From: JBBRXJ01 sp038248505
GTDB taxonomy: Bacteria; Bacteroidota; Bacteroidia; Bacteroidales; JBBRXJ01
Direction: 5' to 3'
DNA length: 43,886 nucleotides
NCBI GenBank assembly: GCA_038248505.1
Contig: JBBRXJ010000016.1
Coordinates: 1 to 43,886 of the forward strand
Each line of letters opens with the position of its first letter. The first letter of the stretch is position 1. A program made the position numbers and the translations under genes. Shown piece after piece: positions 36,030-43,886 of the stretch. The notes beneath the pieces are model-generated. The model was not told the origin of the DNA, made no database searches, and saw nothing but the letters and a program-made list of their open reading frames with translations.

Positions 36030-37508
36030 CTACATACCAAAAGCATAATATGCGATAACTCCGTTAGTATAAAGCCCTTCTATATAAATCCCCCCTTTTA
36101 ATTTATTCATCACCTCATTTAATTCGGCAACATTATTTACTCGTGCATTGTTAATTGAAACGATTATAAAGCCTTGTTTTATACCCGCGTCTTTAAATTT
36201 TCCGCTGCCGAGAGTCAATATCTGTACGCCGCCACTAATGCCAAGTTTTTGTTTAATATCGTCTGGTATATTTTTAAAATCTGCTCCTAATATATTAATG
36301 GACTCGTTTGACTTCACCATATCAAGGCTTCCAAACATATTTTTTAGCACGACACTAAATTCCTTCGATTTACCATCACGCAGAATAGTCACGCTAATCT
36401 TATCCTTTGGTCTAAAACGATTCACCTCCTCTTGTATCATTGCAGGGCTATTTACAGCCATACCTTCAATTGCAATAATCACATCGCCTTCTTTAATACC
36501 AGCGTCCTTGGCTGATCCACCATCTTTAACACCGTCAATATATACCCCTTTAATCTCTGCTAAGCCTAATTTCTTTGCCAACTCAGCATCTATAGTTTGA
36601 ATGGTAACTCCTAAAATAGCACGCTGTACTTCACCGAACTCAATAATATCGGCAACCACCTTCTTTACAATACTAACAGGTACCGCAAAGGAATTACCAC
36701 TATATGCCCCTGACGGACTTATTATAGCTGTATTTATTCCAACTAAAAAACCTTGCAGATTCACCAAAGCACCGCCACTATTTCCCTGATTTAAGGCTGC
36801 ATCGGTTTGTATAAACGACTCTATCTTAAACTTATCGCCCAAGATACCCAAATTTCGGCCCTTTGCGCTTACAATGCCTGCGGTAACGGTATTCGTAAGA
36901 TCGAATGGATTGCCTATGGCAAGAACCCATTCGCCTACTTTTAAATCATCCGAATTTCCATATGGGAGAAAAGGAAAATCCTCGCCTTCAATCTTAATAA
37001 CAGCAATATCTGTGCTCGGATCGTGACCTATTAATTTAGCTGTAAATGTGCGCTTATCATCAAGTGTAACCTCTATCTCTTGTGAATTTGCAATCACATG
37101 ATTGTTAGTTACAATATAACCGTTACTTGAAATAATTACCCCAGAGCCAATCCCTACAACAGGTTCAGGTTTCATCATTGGGCGTCCGTAAAAAAATTCA
37201 TATAAAGGATTAGGGGCATACGCTTGAACCTCACTTTTGGTCTTAACATGAACAACAGTAGGCAAGGCTTTTGCTGCAGCAATGGTAAAGTCTGCAAACG
37301 AACTACCACTATCAGGAGCGTAATTTACTAGATGTGCTTTTGCGCCGCTTAAATTTAATTGTTTTAAAGCAAAATATTTATCGAACCCACCTTGTAAAAA
37401 CAAAAAAAATGCGATTGTTAATATGGAACTTAACAACGAAACAAATAGCATTTTCAACCAAAAACCCTTGTTCCTATCTCCCTGGTTTTGAACATCTATC
37501 ATTTCCAT
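36030..37508 (-). CDS. HtrA/DegP-type periplasmic serine protease
   Basis: The protein degrades or refolds misfolded envelope proteins. Of 492 residues, about 21-40 form a membrane anchor or uncleaved signal (MLFVSLLSSILTIAFFLFLQ). The trypsin-like domain has a complete triad: His137 in TNNHVI, Asp167 in STDIAVIKI, Ser244 in GNSGGALVN. Two PDZ domains follow: the first has GVYIDGVKDGGSAKDAGIKE with GDVIIAIEG, the second is around GVQILTLGSGKFKDAGIKQG. The ATG at 37508 is followed by a second Met two codons later, so the exact start is uncertain by two residues. It lies between a WD40 gene (99 bases) and rpoD on the same strand. Confidence 0.94.
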   Translation of the reverse strand: MEMIDVQNQGDRNKGFWLKMLFVSLLSSILTIAFFLFLQGGFDKYFALKQLNLSGAKAHLVNYAPDSGSSFADFTIAAAKALPTVVHVKTKSEVQAYAPNPLYEFFYGRPMMKPEPVVGIGSGVIISSNGYIVTNNHVIANSQEIEVTLDDKRTFTAKLIGHDPSTDIAVIKIEGEDFPFLPYGNSDDLKVGEWVLAIGNPFDLTNTVTAGIVSAKGRNLGILGDKFKIESFIQTDAALNQGNSGGALVNLQGFLVGINTAIISPSGAYSGNSFAVPVSIVKKVVADIIEFGEVQRAILGVTIQTIDAELAKKLGLAEIKGVYIDGVKDGGSAKDAGIKEGDVIIAIEGMAVNSPAMIQEEVNRFRPKDKISVTILRDGKSKEFSVVLKNMFGSLDMVKSNESINILGADFKNIPDDIKQKLGISGGVQILTLGSGKFKDAGIKQGFIIVSINNARVNNVAELNEVMNKLKGGIYIEGLYTNGVIAYYAFGM

Positions 37509-37607
37509 AATTAAATAATTTAGAGGTTAAACGAATAGTGTAAAAACAAAGGAAGAACTGAAATTATTGTGTGTGTTTTTAAAAAAAAAGTGATGCGTTG
37601 CGACGGA

Positions 37608-38801
37608 TCACTTATAATATATTTTCACGGTATCAGAAGTTACGCCTTCAGAAGGAACAGCAAGAGCTTGGGTACTGAGCCAAATTTCATATTTGGTATA
37701 GTATTTATCATAAAGCATTATGCGAGCAACTTCTTGTTTTTCTTGACGTTCTTTATATTCTGTTTTCGTTTCACTATCTTTTTTAGGCGCAAAAAGTTTA
37801 TTTGTTGATATCTCTTCTGTATATTCCGCTGCGTAGTATTTATCAACAAATACACGTTTATCAATTAAAAAATAAAATAATTCCCCATTATTTGCGGCAC
37901 TAGCAAAATGAAAGCCATCAGGTGCAAAGTCAACCGCATTTACAACATCTGAATGATTGTTGAAAATATAAAGTTCTTTACCATCAGTAGCATTCCACAA
38001 ACGCACTGTTTTATCATACGATGCACTCAATAAATATTTACCATTTGGGGAGAAACCAATACTCATCACTGCTTCAATATGTCCGCGAAACGAGCGCACT
38101 ATACGACCGCTAGAAACCTCCCACAATTTAATCGTTTTATCGCGTGAGCAACTTGCAAGAAATGCACCATCAGGCGAAAACTCTAAATCATAAATATTAT
38201 CACCATGCCCACTTAAAGTACTAATTAATTGATATGTTGCTGCATCCCATATTTTTATACTACGATCAAGCGATCCACTAGCAATAAAACGACCATCAGG
38301 ACTAAAACAAACTGCCAAAACACTTTGAGTGTGGCCAACAAAATTCATATCCACCTTGTTCGCAACAAGATCCCAAAGTTTAAATTTATCTTCAAAAGAA
38401 CCTGTCACCATTTTTTTACCAGAAGCATTCACATCCATAGACCATATGTAAGTTGAGTGACCTTTAAATGATTTTACAAATACTCCATTATTATCATACA
38501 CACGCACAGTACGTTCGCCCGCACTTAGCATAAACAAATCATCGGTAGTAAAAAGCACCGAAGCTACAGCATCAAAATGCCCGAGTAAGATTTGACGTGG
38601 CACTCCTGTAGCAATATCCCACCAAATCATATTTTTATCTTCGGCTCCACTAAGCATCGTTTTACCATCATGACTAATGGCTACAGTTTTCACTGCGCCA
38701 GTATGTTTTACAAATTTTTTCTCTAGCATTTTATATTCCTGCGCATTAATAGCAGAGAAAACAGAAGCTAAAAACAATACCGAAGTAAAAAAACGATTCA
38801 T
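37608..38801 (-). CDS. Secreted WD40 beta-propeller protein
   Basis: The start is the ATG at 38801, which begins a signal peptide (MNRFFTSVLFLASVFSAINAQ); the upstream extension is rejected. Seven WD40 repeats follow, marked by H..(A/V)V...FSPDG...SGS.D..IK(I/L)W patterns from HTGAVKTVAISHDGK to HSDVVNAVDFAPDG. The seven make a complete propeller. The last about 90 residues are a polar tail with many Lys and Glu. It should be a periplasmic or surface scaffold; the partner is unknown. It precedes htrA on the same strand, and its own -7 box TATTTTTG lies at 38836-38829. Confidence 0.8.
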   Translation of the reverse strand: MNRFFTSVLFLASVFSAINAQEYKMLEKKFVKHTGAVKTVAISHDGKTMLSGAEDKNMIWWDIATGVPRQILLGHFDAVASVLFTTDDLFMLSAGERTVRVYDNNGVFVKSFKGHSTYIWSMDVNASGKKMVTGSFEDKFKLWDLVANKVDMNFVGHTQSVLAVCFSPDGRFIASGSLDRSIKIWDAATYQLISTLSGHGDNIYDLEFSPDGAFLASCSRDKTIKLWEVSSGRIVRSFRGHIEAVMSIGFSPNGKYLLSASYDKTVRLWNATDGKELYIFNNHSDVVNAVDFAPDGFHFASAANNGELFYFLIDKRVFVDKYYAAEYTEEISTNKLFAPKKDSETKTEYKERQEKQEVARIMLYDKYYTKYEIWLSTQALAVPSEGVTSDTVKIYYK

Positions 38802-38828
38802 TTTGATTTTTTTTTGATTTATGAACAC

Positions 38829-38836
38829 CAAAAATA
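38829..38836 (-). promoter_or_regulatory. -7 promoter box of the WD40 gene
   Basis: TATTTTTG on the minus strand matches TAnnTTTG, about 27 bases before the ATG at 38801. No clear -33 element was seen. Confidence 0.35.
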
Positions 38837-39039
38837 TAAAAAGGAACTAAAAAACTAGGTAAATAGATAAAAAGATTCGAAAAAGAACAACGATTAAAAG
38901 TCCATTAAATCTTAATAAAAACTAGTATAATTATGCTTATTTGCATACACTCATACGAATTATTTATTTATTTTTACAAACCAGCATTTAGCTCTCAACA
39001 ATCGAATTATCAAGAGGTTTCATTATATAACACTTATTT

Positions 39040-40038
39040 ATGGAGATCATTCAAAAAATTAAAGCCGCCGCCCAAAAGCAGCAGAAAAAAATTGTATTGC
39101 CTGAAGCGTACGACGAAAGAGTACTAAGAGCTGCAGAAATGGCTATTAACGAAAAACTTGCCAGCATCATTTTAATTGGCGACCCAGTAAAAATTAAAGC
39201 CGATGCTCAAAAGCTTGGTTTGAAGAATATTGAACAAATCACTATAGTGAATCCACTAAGCCATGATAAAAAAGATACCTACACACAATTGCTTTACAAT
39301 ATGCGCAAAGAAAAGGGTATGACACTCGATCAGGCCACCAAATTGGCTGAAGATCCGCTGTATTTAGGCTGTTTAATGATTAAGAACGGGGATGCTGATG
39401 GCGAAGTAGCTGGATCAATGAGTGCTACCAGTAATGTATTAAAACCTGCACTTCAGATTTTAAAAACTAAAGCAGGGATAAATATAGCATCGAGTTATTT
39501 TTTAATGGTTTTAAAAGATAAACAATTCGGGGAAGACGGCGTACTTTTTTATGCCGACTGTGGGTTTAATATCAACCCAACAGACCGCGAACTAGCGGAA
39601 ATAGCAATTACAACAGCGTCCTCAGCAAAATCGGTTGCTGGCATTGAGGCAAAAATTGCCATGCTCAGTTTCAGTACAAAAGGAAGCGCTAAGCATGAAA
39701 TGGCCGATAAAGTAATAAGTGCCACCAAATTGGTAAAAGAAATGGCTCCTCACTTAAAAGTAGATGGTGAATTACAAGCTGACGCCGCACTTATTCCATC
39801 CATCGCACAACAAAAATCACCCGGCAGCGATATTGGTGGTAAAGCCAATATATTAATATTTCCAAATCTTGACGCGGGTAACATTGCCTATAAATTAACA
39901 CAACGCCTTGCAAATGCCGAGGCCATTGGCCCAATTGTACAAGGCCTTTCAAAACCTGTTAACGATCTATCAAGAGGATGTTCCGCTGAAGACATTGTGG
40001 TAACCATTGCCATTACGGTAAATCAGGCATGTGAATAA
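39040..40038 (+). CDS. pta: Phosphate acetyltransferase
   Basis: Pta exchanges CoA and phosphate on acetyl groups, making acetyl phosphate from acetyl-CoA. The 332-residue protein is the short class with only the catalytic PTA_PTB domain. It has IVLPEAYDERVLRAAEMAI at the start, DADGEVAGSMSATSNVLKPA, LFYADCGFNINPTDRELAEI, AMLSFSTKGSAKHE, DGELQADAALIPSIA, GGKANILIFPNLDAGNIAYK and GPIVQGLSKPVNDLSRGCS. These are the standard family blocks, with catalytic Ser and Asp positions kept. It begins the pta-dehydrogenase-ackA operon; 39 bases separate it from the next gene. Confidence 0.96.
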   Translation: MEIIQKIKAAAQKQQKKIVLPEAYDERVLRAAEMAINEKLASIILIGDPVKIKADAQKLGLKNIEQITIVNPLSHDKKDTYTQLLYNMRKEKGMTLDQATKLAEDPLYLGCLMIKNGDADGEVAGSMSATSNVLKPALQILKTKAGINIASSYFLMVLKDKQFGEDGVLFYADCGFNINPTDRELAEIAITTASSAKSVAGIEAKIAMLSFSTKGSAKHEMADKVISATKLVKEMAPHLKVDGELQADAALIPSIAQQKSPGSDIGGKANILIFPNLDAGNIAYKLTQRLANAEAIGPIVQGLSKPVNDLSRGCSAEDIVVTIAITVNQACE

Positions 40039-40077
40039 AATTAAAGACATCATATAAAACAATAAATAATAAAAAAA

Positions 40078-41055
40078 ATGGCTGAGATAGCAGAATCAAT
40101 AGAAGGCTTTTCTTTAAGTAAGAAAGGACATGCCAAAAGTCTATTTTCAAAAATAGGTTTGGTAGGAAATGGTTTAGTAGGGCAAAGTATTGCTCGAATG
40201 ATTAGTATGCGTGGTATGGAAATTGTTTTCATTGAAGAAAACGAAAAAAAAATAAACAGCGTATTAAAAGAAATAGACAATGAATTGAACTTAATGATTG
40301 GTCGTTGGGGTATGACAACGGGTGAGAAAACAGCCATCCTTAATCGTATAAAAGGCTCAACAGAATGGGATAGCCTATCAAATTGCGATTTAGTAATTGA
40401 AGCATTAGAGTCTTATCCAACCCGCGAAGCAGGTGTATCAGCACGCAAAAAAGTTTTTCACAACATTGAAAAAAATGTTGGCACTACAACTATTATTGCA
40501 ACAAATGCAACTTCTTTGATGGCTACTGAATTAATTTCTGAACTCAACCATCCTGAACGTGGTATTAGCTTTCACTTTTTAACACCCAATGGTGAAGCGC
40601 CCCTTGTAGAAGTGGTACGAGCCATTCACACATCCGATGAAGTATTTGAAAACGTAAAGATTTTTGCTAAATTATTAGGCAAAGAAGTTATTCCTGTACT
40701 TGATTTTGCTGGTAAAATTAGCACACGCCTCATCATTCCGCTCATTAATGAAGCATGCGAAATATTAATGGAAGGCGTTGGAAAAATGACTGACATAGAC
40801 AAAATAATGAAAGTGGGATATCAGATGCAATATGGCCCCTTTGAAATGGCTGACAAAATTGGTCTTGACCGTTTGCTGCGATGGATGGAAAATCTTTATG
40901 AAGAATTTGGTGATCAGAAATACAAAGTATCTCCACTCATAAAAAAACTAGTTCGTGCCAATTGTTTAGGTCGTAAAGAAGGAAAAGGCTTCTATCTTTA
41001 TGATAATGATGGCGCAATAATTGGTATTAATCTGAATCTTAATAATCAACAATAA
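40078..41055 (+). CDS. 3-hydroxyacyl-CoA dehydrogenase-like protein
   Basis: The 325-residue protein is of the 3-hydroxybutyryl/3-hydroxyacyl-CoA dehydrogenase (HBD/PaaH) family. The NAD site GLVGNGLVGQSIARM (GxGxxG) starts near residue 27. The catalytic His lies in GISFHFLTPN, followed by a Glu in PLVEVVRAIHTSDEV. The C-terminal half holds the GKISTRLIIPLINEACEILM and GRKEGKGFYLYD segments. It differs from usual members in an N-terminal extension of about 26 residues, in TPN where others have NPV, and in an internal stretch after the NAD fold. It sits exactly between pta (39 bases) and ackA (14 bases), so is co-transcribed with acetate metabolism. Its substrate could be 3-hydroxybutyryl-CoA or something else; not resolved. 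Confidence 0.82.
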   Translation: MAEIAESIEGFSLSKKGHAKSLFSKIGLVGNGLVGQSIARMISMRGMEIVFIEENEKKINSVLKEIDNELNLMIGRWGMTTGEKTAILNRIKGSTEWDSLSNCDLVIEALESYPTREAGVSARKKVFHNIEKNVGTTTIIATNATSLMATELISELNHPERGISFHFLTPNGEAPLVEVVRAIHTSDEVFENVKIFAKLLGKEVIPVLDFAGKISTRLIIPLINEACEILMEGVGKMTDIDKIMKVGYQMQYGPFEMADKIGLDRLLRWMENLYEEFGDQKYKVSPLIKKLVRANCLGRKEGKGFYLYDNDGAIIGINLNLNNQQ

Positions 41056-41069
41056 AGAAAAAACATAAC

Positions 41070-42287
41070 ATGAAAATATTAGTATTAAACTGCGGCAGTT
41101 CATCCATAAAATATCAACTTTTTGATATGGAGTTGGGCTCAGTTATGGCCAAAGGGGTCATTGAAAAAATAGGAATGAAAGGATCTTTCATGAAATTTGT
41201 TAGTCCAAAAGGTGACAAAGTGAAGTTGGAAGGTGAGATTCTAGATCATCAATCAGGTATTGAATTTATTCTTGGGGTATTAACCAGCGAAAAATATGGC
41301 TGTATCATTAAGCTTGAAGAAATAAACGCCGTTGGTCATAGAGTGGTACATGGTGGAGAGAAATTTAACGCATCAGCACTTATTACTGATGATGTTATTA
41401 AAGAAATTGAGAACTGTAGCACCTTAGCTCCACTGCATAATCCACCTAACCTCAAAGGAATTTATGCAATGAAAACCCTTCTCCCTCAGGTTCCTCAGGT
41501 TGCGGTTTACGATACAGCATTTCATCAAACAATGCCTGCGCATGCATATATGTATGCTATCCCACATTCATTATATACCAAGCATGGTATTCGCCGCTAT
41601 GGATTTCATGGAACGAGCCACCGATATGTATCAAAAAGAGCATGTGAAATTTTAAATCGCGACTATAACAATCAACGAATTATTACTTGCCATCTGGGTA
41701 ATGGAGGTTCTGTTGCAGCCATTAAAAACGGAAAATCAATTGACACATCCATGGGTATGACACCTGTTGAAGGCCTAATGATGGGTACACGTTGTGGTGA
41801 TTTAGATGCAGGGGCTATTACCCATATTATGGAAATGGAACATATTGATGCAGGTACCATGAATACCTTATTAAACAAACATAGCGGAGTACTCGGAATT
41901 ACTGGTATTTCATCAGATATGCGCGATATTGAAATTGAAGCATGGGTAAATAAGAACGAGAAAGCGCAATTGGCCCTTGACATGTATCACTATCGTATTC
42001 GCAAATACATTGGCGCTTATGCTGCCGTAATGGGAGGTGTTGATATTATTGTTTTCACTGGTGGTGTGGGCGAAATGGGCTCCGAAACTCGTGAAGAAGT
42101 ATGTCGTGATTTTGAATACCTTGGAATGACATACGACAAAAAGAAAAATGAGAATCAAAGAGGCAAAGAAATTGTAATTAGTACCGATGATTCAAAAGTG
42201 GTTGCCATGGTGGTTCCTACTAATGAAGAATTGGTTATTGCAAACGATACCATGGAAATTATTACTTCAAAGAAAACAAAGAAATAA
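41070..42287 (+). CDS. ackA: Acetate kinase
   Basis: AckA converts acetyl phosphate and ADP to acetate and ATP, completing the route begun by Pta. The 405-residue protein has the ASKHA-fold signatures: NCGSSSIKYQLFDM at the start, HRVVHGGEKF (Arg and His at the active site), APLHNPPNLKGI, VYDTAFHQTMP, RRYGFHGTSHRYV, CHLGNGGSV, DTSMGMTPVEGLMMGTRCGD and FTGGVGEM. All catalytic residues are present. It is the last gene of the pta operon, 14 bases after the dehydrogenase gene, and is followed at once by a strong palindromic terminator. Confidence 0.97.
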   Translation: MKILVLNCGSSSIKYQLFDMELGSVMAKGVIEKIGMKGSFMKFVSPKGDKVKLEGEILDHQSGIEFILGVLTSEKYGCIIKLEEINAVGHRVVHGGEKFNASALITDDVIKEIENCSTLAPLHNPPNLKGIYAMKTLLPQVPQVAVYDTAFHQTMPAHAYMYAIPHSLYTKHGIRRYGFHGTSHRYVSKRACEILNRDYNNQRIITCHLGNGGSVAAIKNGKSIDTSMGMTPVEGLMMGTRCGDLDAGAITHIMEMEHIDAGTMNTLLNKHSGVLGITGISSDMRDIEIEAWVNKNEKAQLALDMYHYRIRKYIGAYAAVMGGVDIIVFTGGVGEMGSETREEVCRDFEYLGMTYDKKKNENQRGKEIVISTDDSKVVAMVVPTNEELVIANDTMEIITSKKTKK

Positions 42288-42296
42288 AGCTACTAA

Positions 42297-42330
42297 AAGT
42301 TAGGGCGCGAATTAAGTCGCGCCCTAACTT
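42297..42330. terminator. Bidirectional terminator between ackA and the GH2 relic
   Basis: A perfect 14-bp stem (AAGTTAGGGCGCGA with its complement) and a 6-base loop lie between two convergent genes. The A/T ends on both sides let it work for either strand, and it directly follows both stops. Confidence 0.85.
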
Positions 42331-42331
42331 A

Positions 42332-43774
42332 TTATTCCTTAATAACGTAATACTCTCCTTTTGATCCTTTAGGCATAACGCCAATTACAGCCTTTGAACC
42401 AGATACTGGTTTGAATTCAACTGCAGCATAACCATTTGCCATCTCTACAATTGAGGAACGTGTAATGGTGCCATAGTTAACAAGCAATTCACCTTGTCCG
42501 CTCAATTTTGAGAAAAAAACCTGTCCGTTATAATCAAAACAACGGTTGCCATTATAATCGTTCATCACCGCCTCAATTAATATGTTTCCATTATTAAGGT
42601 TACGCTGACTAATTTTCACATTCCACGGATCTCTAAATTCATTTGTAGTATAATCAACAGTCATGCTATCTGTAGCAATAGTGTAATTACTATAACCAAT
42701 GGCTTTCATTTTATTAGAACCTGGGGCAAATAGTACAATCCAATGCAAACCATTAGCAGGAAAAGCACTCTTATCTTTAATTCAAGTGCCTTGATTTACT
42801 CCATTAAGCCAAAGTCTTACACTATCGCAATTACTAAAGACACAAACTTCAGAACTCGCATTAGGCTTTCCATATCGTTGTAACCAAGAATGCGACTCAA
42901 TATATACAAAAGCCAGTTTTTGAGCCCAATGGCTTTTAAAAACATAATAGGCATCTTTAGGGTTTCCAGCTCTATCAACTAAACCCTTTTGGTTCATATA
43001 CGGAATGGGGTTTTCAGGCCGAATAGGGGTTGCAAAATCTTTCAGTGACCATTGTGCACTGCCCGCAAACCAATCTAAACGTTCAGACACATTAAGATAC
43101 CAATCAAATAAATCAACCATATAATTTTCTGAATAATCACCCTTTTGACTAATACTCTCGACTTTCAACTGTGACTCAGATTCCGACCAAGTATCGGAGC
43201 GAAGCATTCCCTCCCCCGTTATTGGATGTTCGTTATGTCTCCCAAAATGGCTATCGCCGCCAAACTCCATATGTAATAAATGCTTGTATTTATAGCGCGA
43301 ATCAATCAGCGCGTTTTCATAATTTTTATAAACACCAGCATACCAACCAGCCCAAATAGAAGGAGAGTAAACATCAACAATTAGAGCAGCCACTTCATCT
43401 TTTCTGAAAGCAGTAAAGCGAGATGAATCAAGAGAATGGGCTAAATCATTCAATTCATTTAGAACCATCGCCATGGTATCGCGATTATCACCATTCTCAA
43501 AATCTGGCATCCATCCGGCCTCATTTCCGAGTGACCAGAATGCAATACATGGGTGATTGTAATTTTGGTCTATCATTTCGTTTAATAAACGCGAGGTATT
43601 AGCTCTCCACACAGATTCGCCATAACCACCTCTGCACCAAGGCAATTCATCCCACACAATAATTCCCAATTTATCACATGCCTTATAAACAGAAGGATCT
43701 TGAGGATAATGCCCCAAACGCACAAAATTGCCACCCATGTTTTTAATTAAATGACTATCCGTTTTTGCACCCAA
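42332..43774 (-). pseudogene. GH2-family beta-glycosidase, truncated and interrupted
   Basis: One minus-strand frame reads as the C-terminal two thirds of a glycoside hydrolase family 2 enzyme. The barrel part has NFVRLGHYPQDPSVYKACD, LGIIVWDELPWCRGG, the acid/base Glu in FWSLGNEAGW, and the nucleophile Glu in LLHMEFGGDSHFG. The C-terminal part has the VRLWLNGVNQG sandwich domain and continues to EYYVIKE. A single in-frame TGA at 42784-42782 (after VNQGT) breaks it into two frames of 330 and 138 codons. The N-terminal sandwich domains (normally about 350 residues) are missing: the frame runs into the left end of an IS1595-type element just after NYFSLGAKTDSH. Not expected to work; beta-galactosidase or glucuronidase activity was likely before. 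Confidence 0.82.
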
Positions 43775-43785
43775 TGAAAAATAAT

Positions 43786-43793
43786 TACCTTTG
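43786..43793 (+). promoter_or_regulatory. -7 promoter box of the IS1595-type transposase
   Basis: TACCTTTG matches TAnnTTTG, with TTG at 43765-43767 18 bases further upstream. It lies 15 bases before the transposase ATG. The -33-like part falls inside GH2 sequence, so the full promoter may be made by the insertion. Confidence 0.45.
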
Positions 43794-43808
43794 CAAGTAA
43801 AAAATCCA

Positions 43809-43886
43809 ATGAATTTACTTGATTTTAGTACTTATTTTCCCCATGAAGAAATCTGTGTTGAGCATTTTAAAATGCAACGTGAAAAA
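43809..43886 (+). CDS. IS1595-family transposase, N-terminal end (partial)
   Basis: The window ends 26 codons into this frame. The residues MNLLDFSTYFPHEEICVEHF followed by KMQREK match the N-terminus of IS1595-type (DDE, zinc-ribbon) transposases, whose next segment is a CxxC zinc site (outside the window). It reads rightward and lies directly against the broken 5' part of the GH2 relic, so the insertion sequence is the cause of that truncation. The exact left end is uncertain, probably between about 43770 and 43790. No terminal inverted repeat can be proven without the right end. Confidence 0.72.
   Translation, partial: MNLLDFSTYFPHEEICVEHFKMQREK

Larger units (their letters stand above)
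43775..43886 (+). mobile_element. Left end of an IS1595-type insertion sequence (partial)
   Basis: This covers the short untranslated left end, the promoter box and the first transposase codons. The boundary on the left is set by where GH2-like coding ends, which I can place only to within about 20 bases. Confidence 0.55.

Noticed and set aside
42332..43774. Selenocysteine at the in-frame TGA of the GH2 gene
   Set aside because: The TGA is in a C-terminal sandwich domain with no redox role, no SECIS-like hairpin was apparent, and the gene is also truncated by an insertion.
1..43886. CRISPR array or tRNA genes
   Set aside because: No regularly spaced direct repeats and no cloverleaf-type sequence with TTCGA-type T-loop were found by eye.

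Overview
The window looks like a chromosomal segment of an environmental member of the Bacteroidota, probably a Chitinophaga-, Sphingobacterium- or Cytophaga-like lineage. The evidence is AT-rich DNA, C-terminal type IX secretion (T9SS) domains of both type A (genes at 16251-17240 and 18608-21478) and type B (gliding-motility-associated end of 26255-30460), a short primary sigma factor without region 1.1, TAnnTTTG promoter -7 boxes, many lipoproteins, and a SusC/BtuB-style outer-membrane economy. No tRNA, CRISPR array or prophage structure was seen.

Layout. 1-742: RNase P RNA with its promoter and a strong terminator. 771-10860 (+): trmD, a GH106-like lipoprotein, the putrescine pair aguB-aguA (N-carbamoylputrescine amidase and agmatine deiminase), a secreted GH3 enzyme, uxaC (uronate isomerase) and mnmE. 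10966-12666 (-): a GH13 enzyme with a GlgE-like N-terminus and active site. 13001-18417 (-): a vitamin B12 capture operon. It has a consensus promoter and a cobalamin riboswitch, then a DUF4465/BtuH-like lipoprotein, a T9SS-exported surface protein, a BtuB-like TonB receptor and a BtuG-like beta-propeller lipoprotein. 18608-21478: a repeat-built T9SS surface protein. 21586-23589: NAD-dependent DNA ligase.

23590-26254 is a gene graveyard. Reading leftward it holds a promoter, a methylase N-terminus fused to a four-helix-bundle relic, the C-terminus of a type I restriction subunit HsdR, a broken BRO/DinD-like gene, and an IS200-like transposase killed by two nonsense codons and followed by REP-like palindromes. 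It appears to be the remains of a restriction-modification island.

26255-30460: a giant type-B T9SS adhesin. 30503-32755 (-): TPR membrane protein, ribH and ftcD. 33392-34785 (+): recF and a DUF721 (DciA-like) gene. 35024-38801 (-): WD40 propeller protein, HtrA protease and the primary sigma factor RpoD. 39040-42287 (+): pta, a 3-hydroxyacyl-CoA dehydrogenase-like gene and ackA, an acetate/ATP operon with an unexpected middle gene. 42332-43886: a GH2 glycosidase pseudogene (internal stop, 5' end lost) cut by the start of an IS1595-family insertion sequence that runs off the window.

The most rewarding loci are the B12 operon with its T9SS-exported member, the pta-dehydrogenase-ackA operon, the GlgE-like GH13 protein, and the decayed restriction island. 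All functional calls are from reading the sequence and recalling families; no database search was run.
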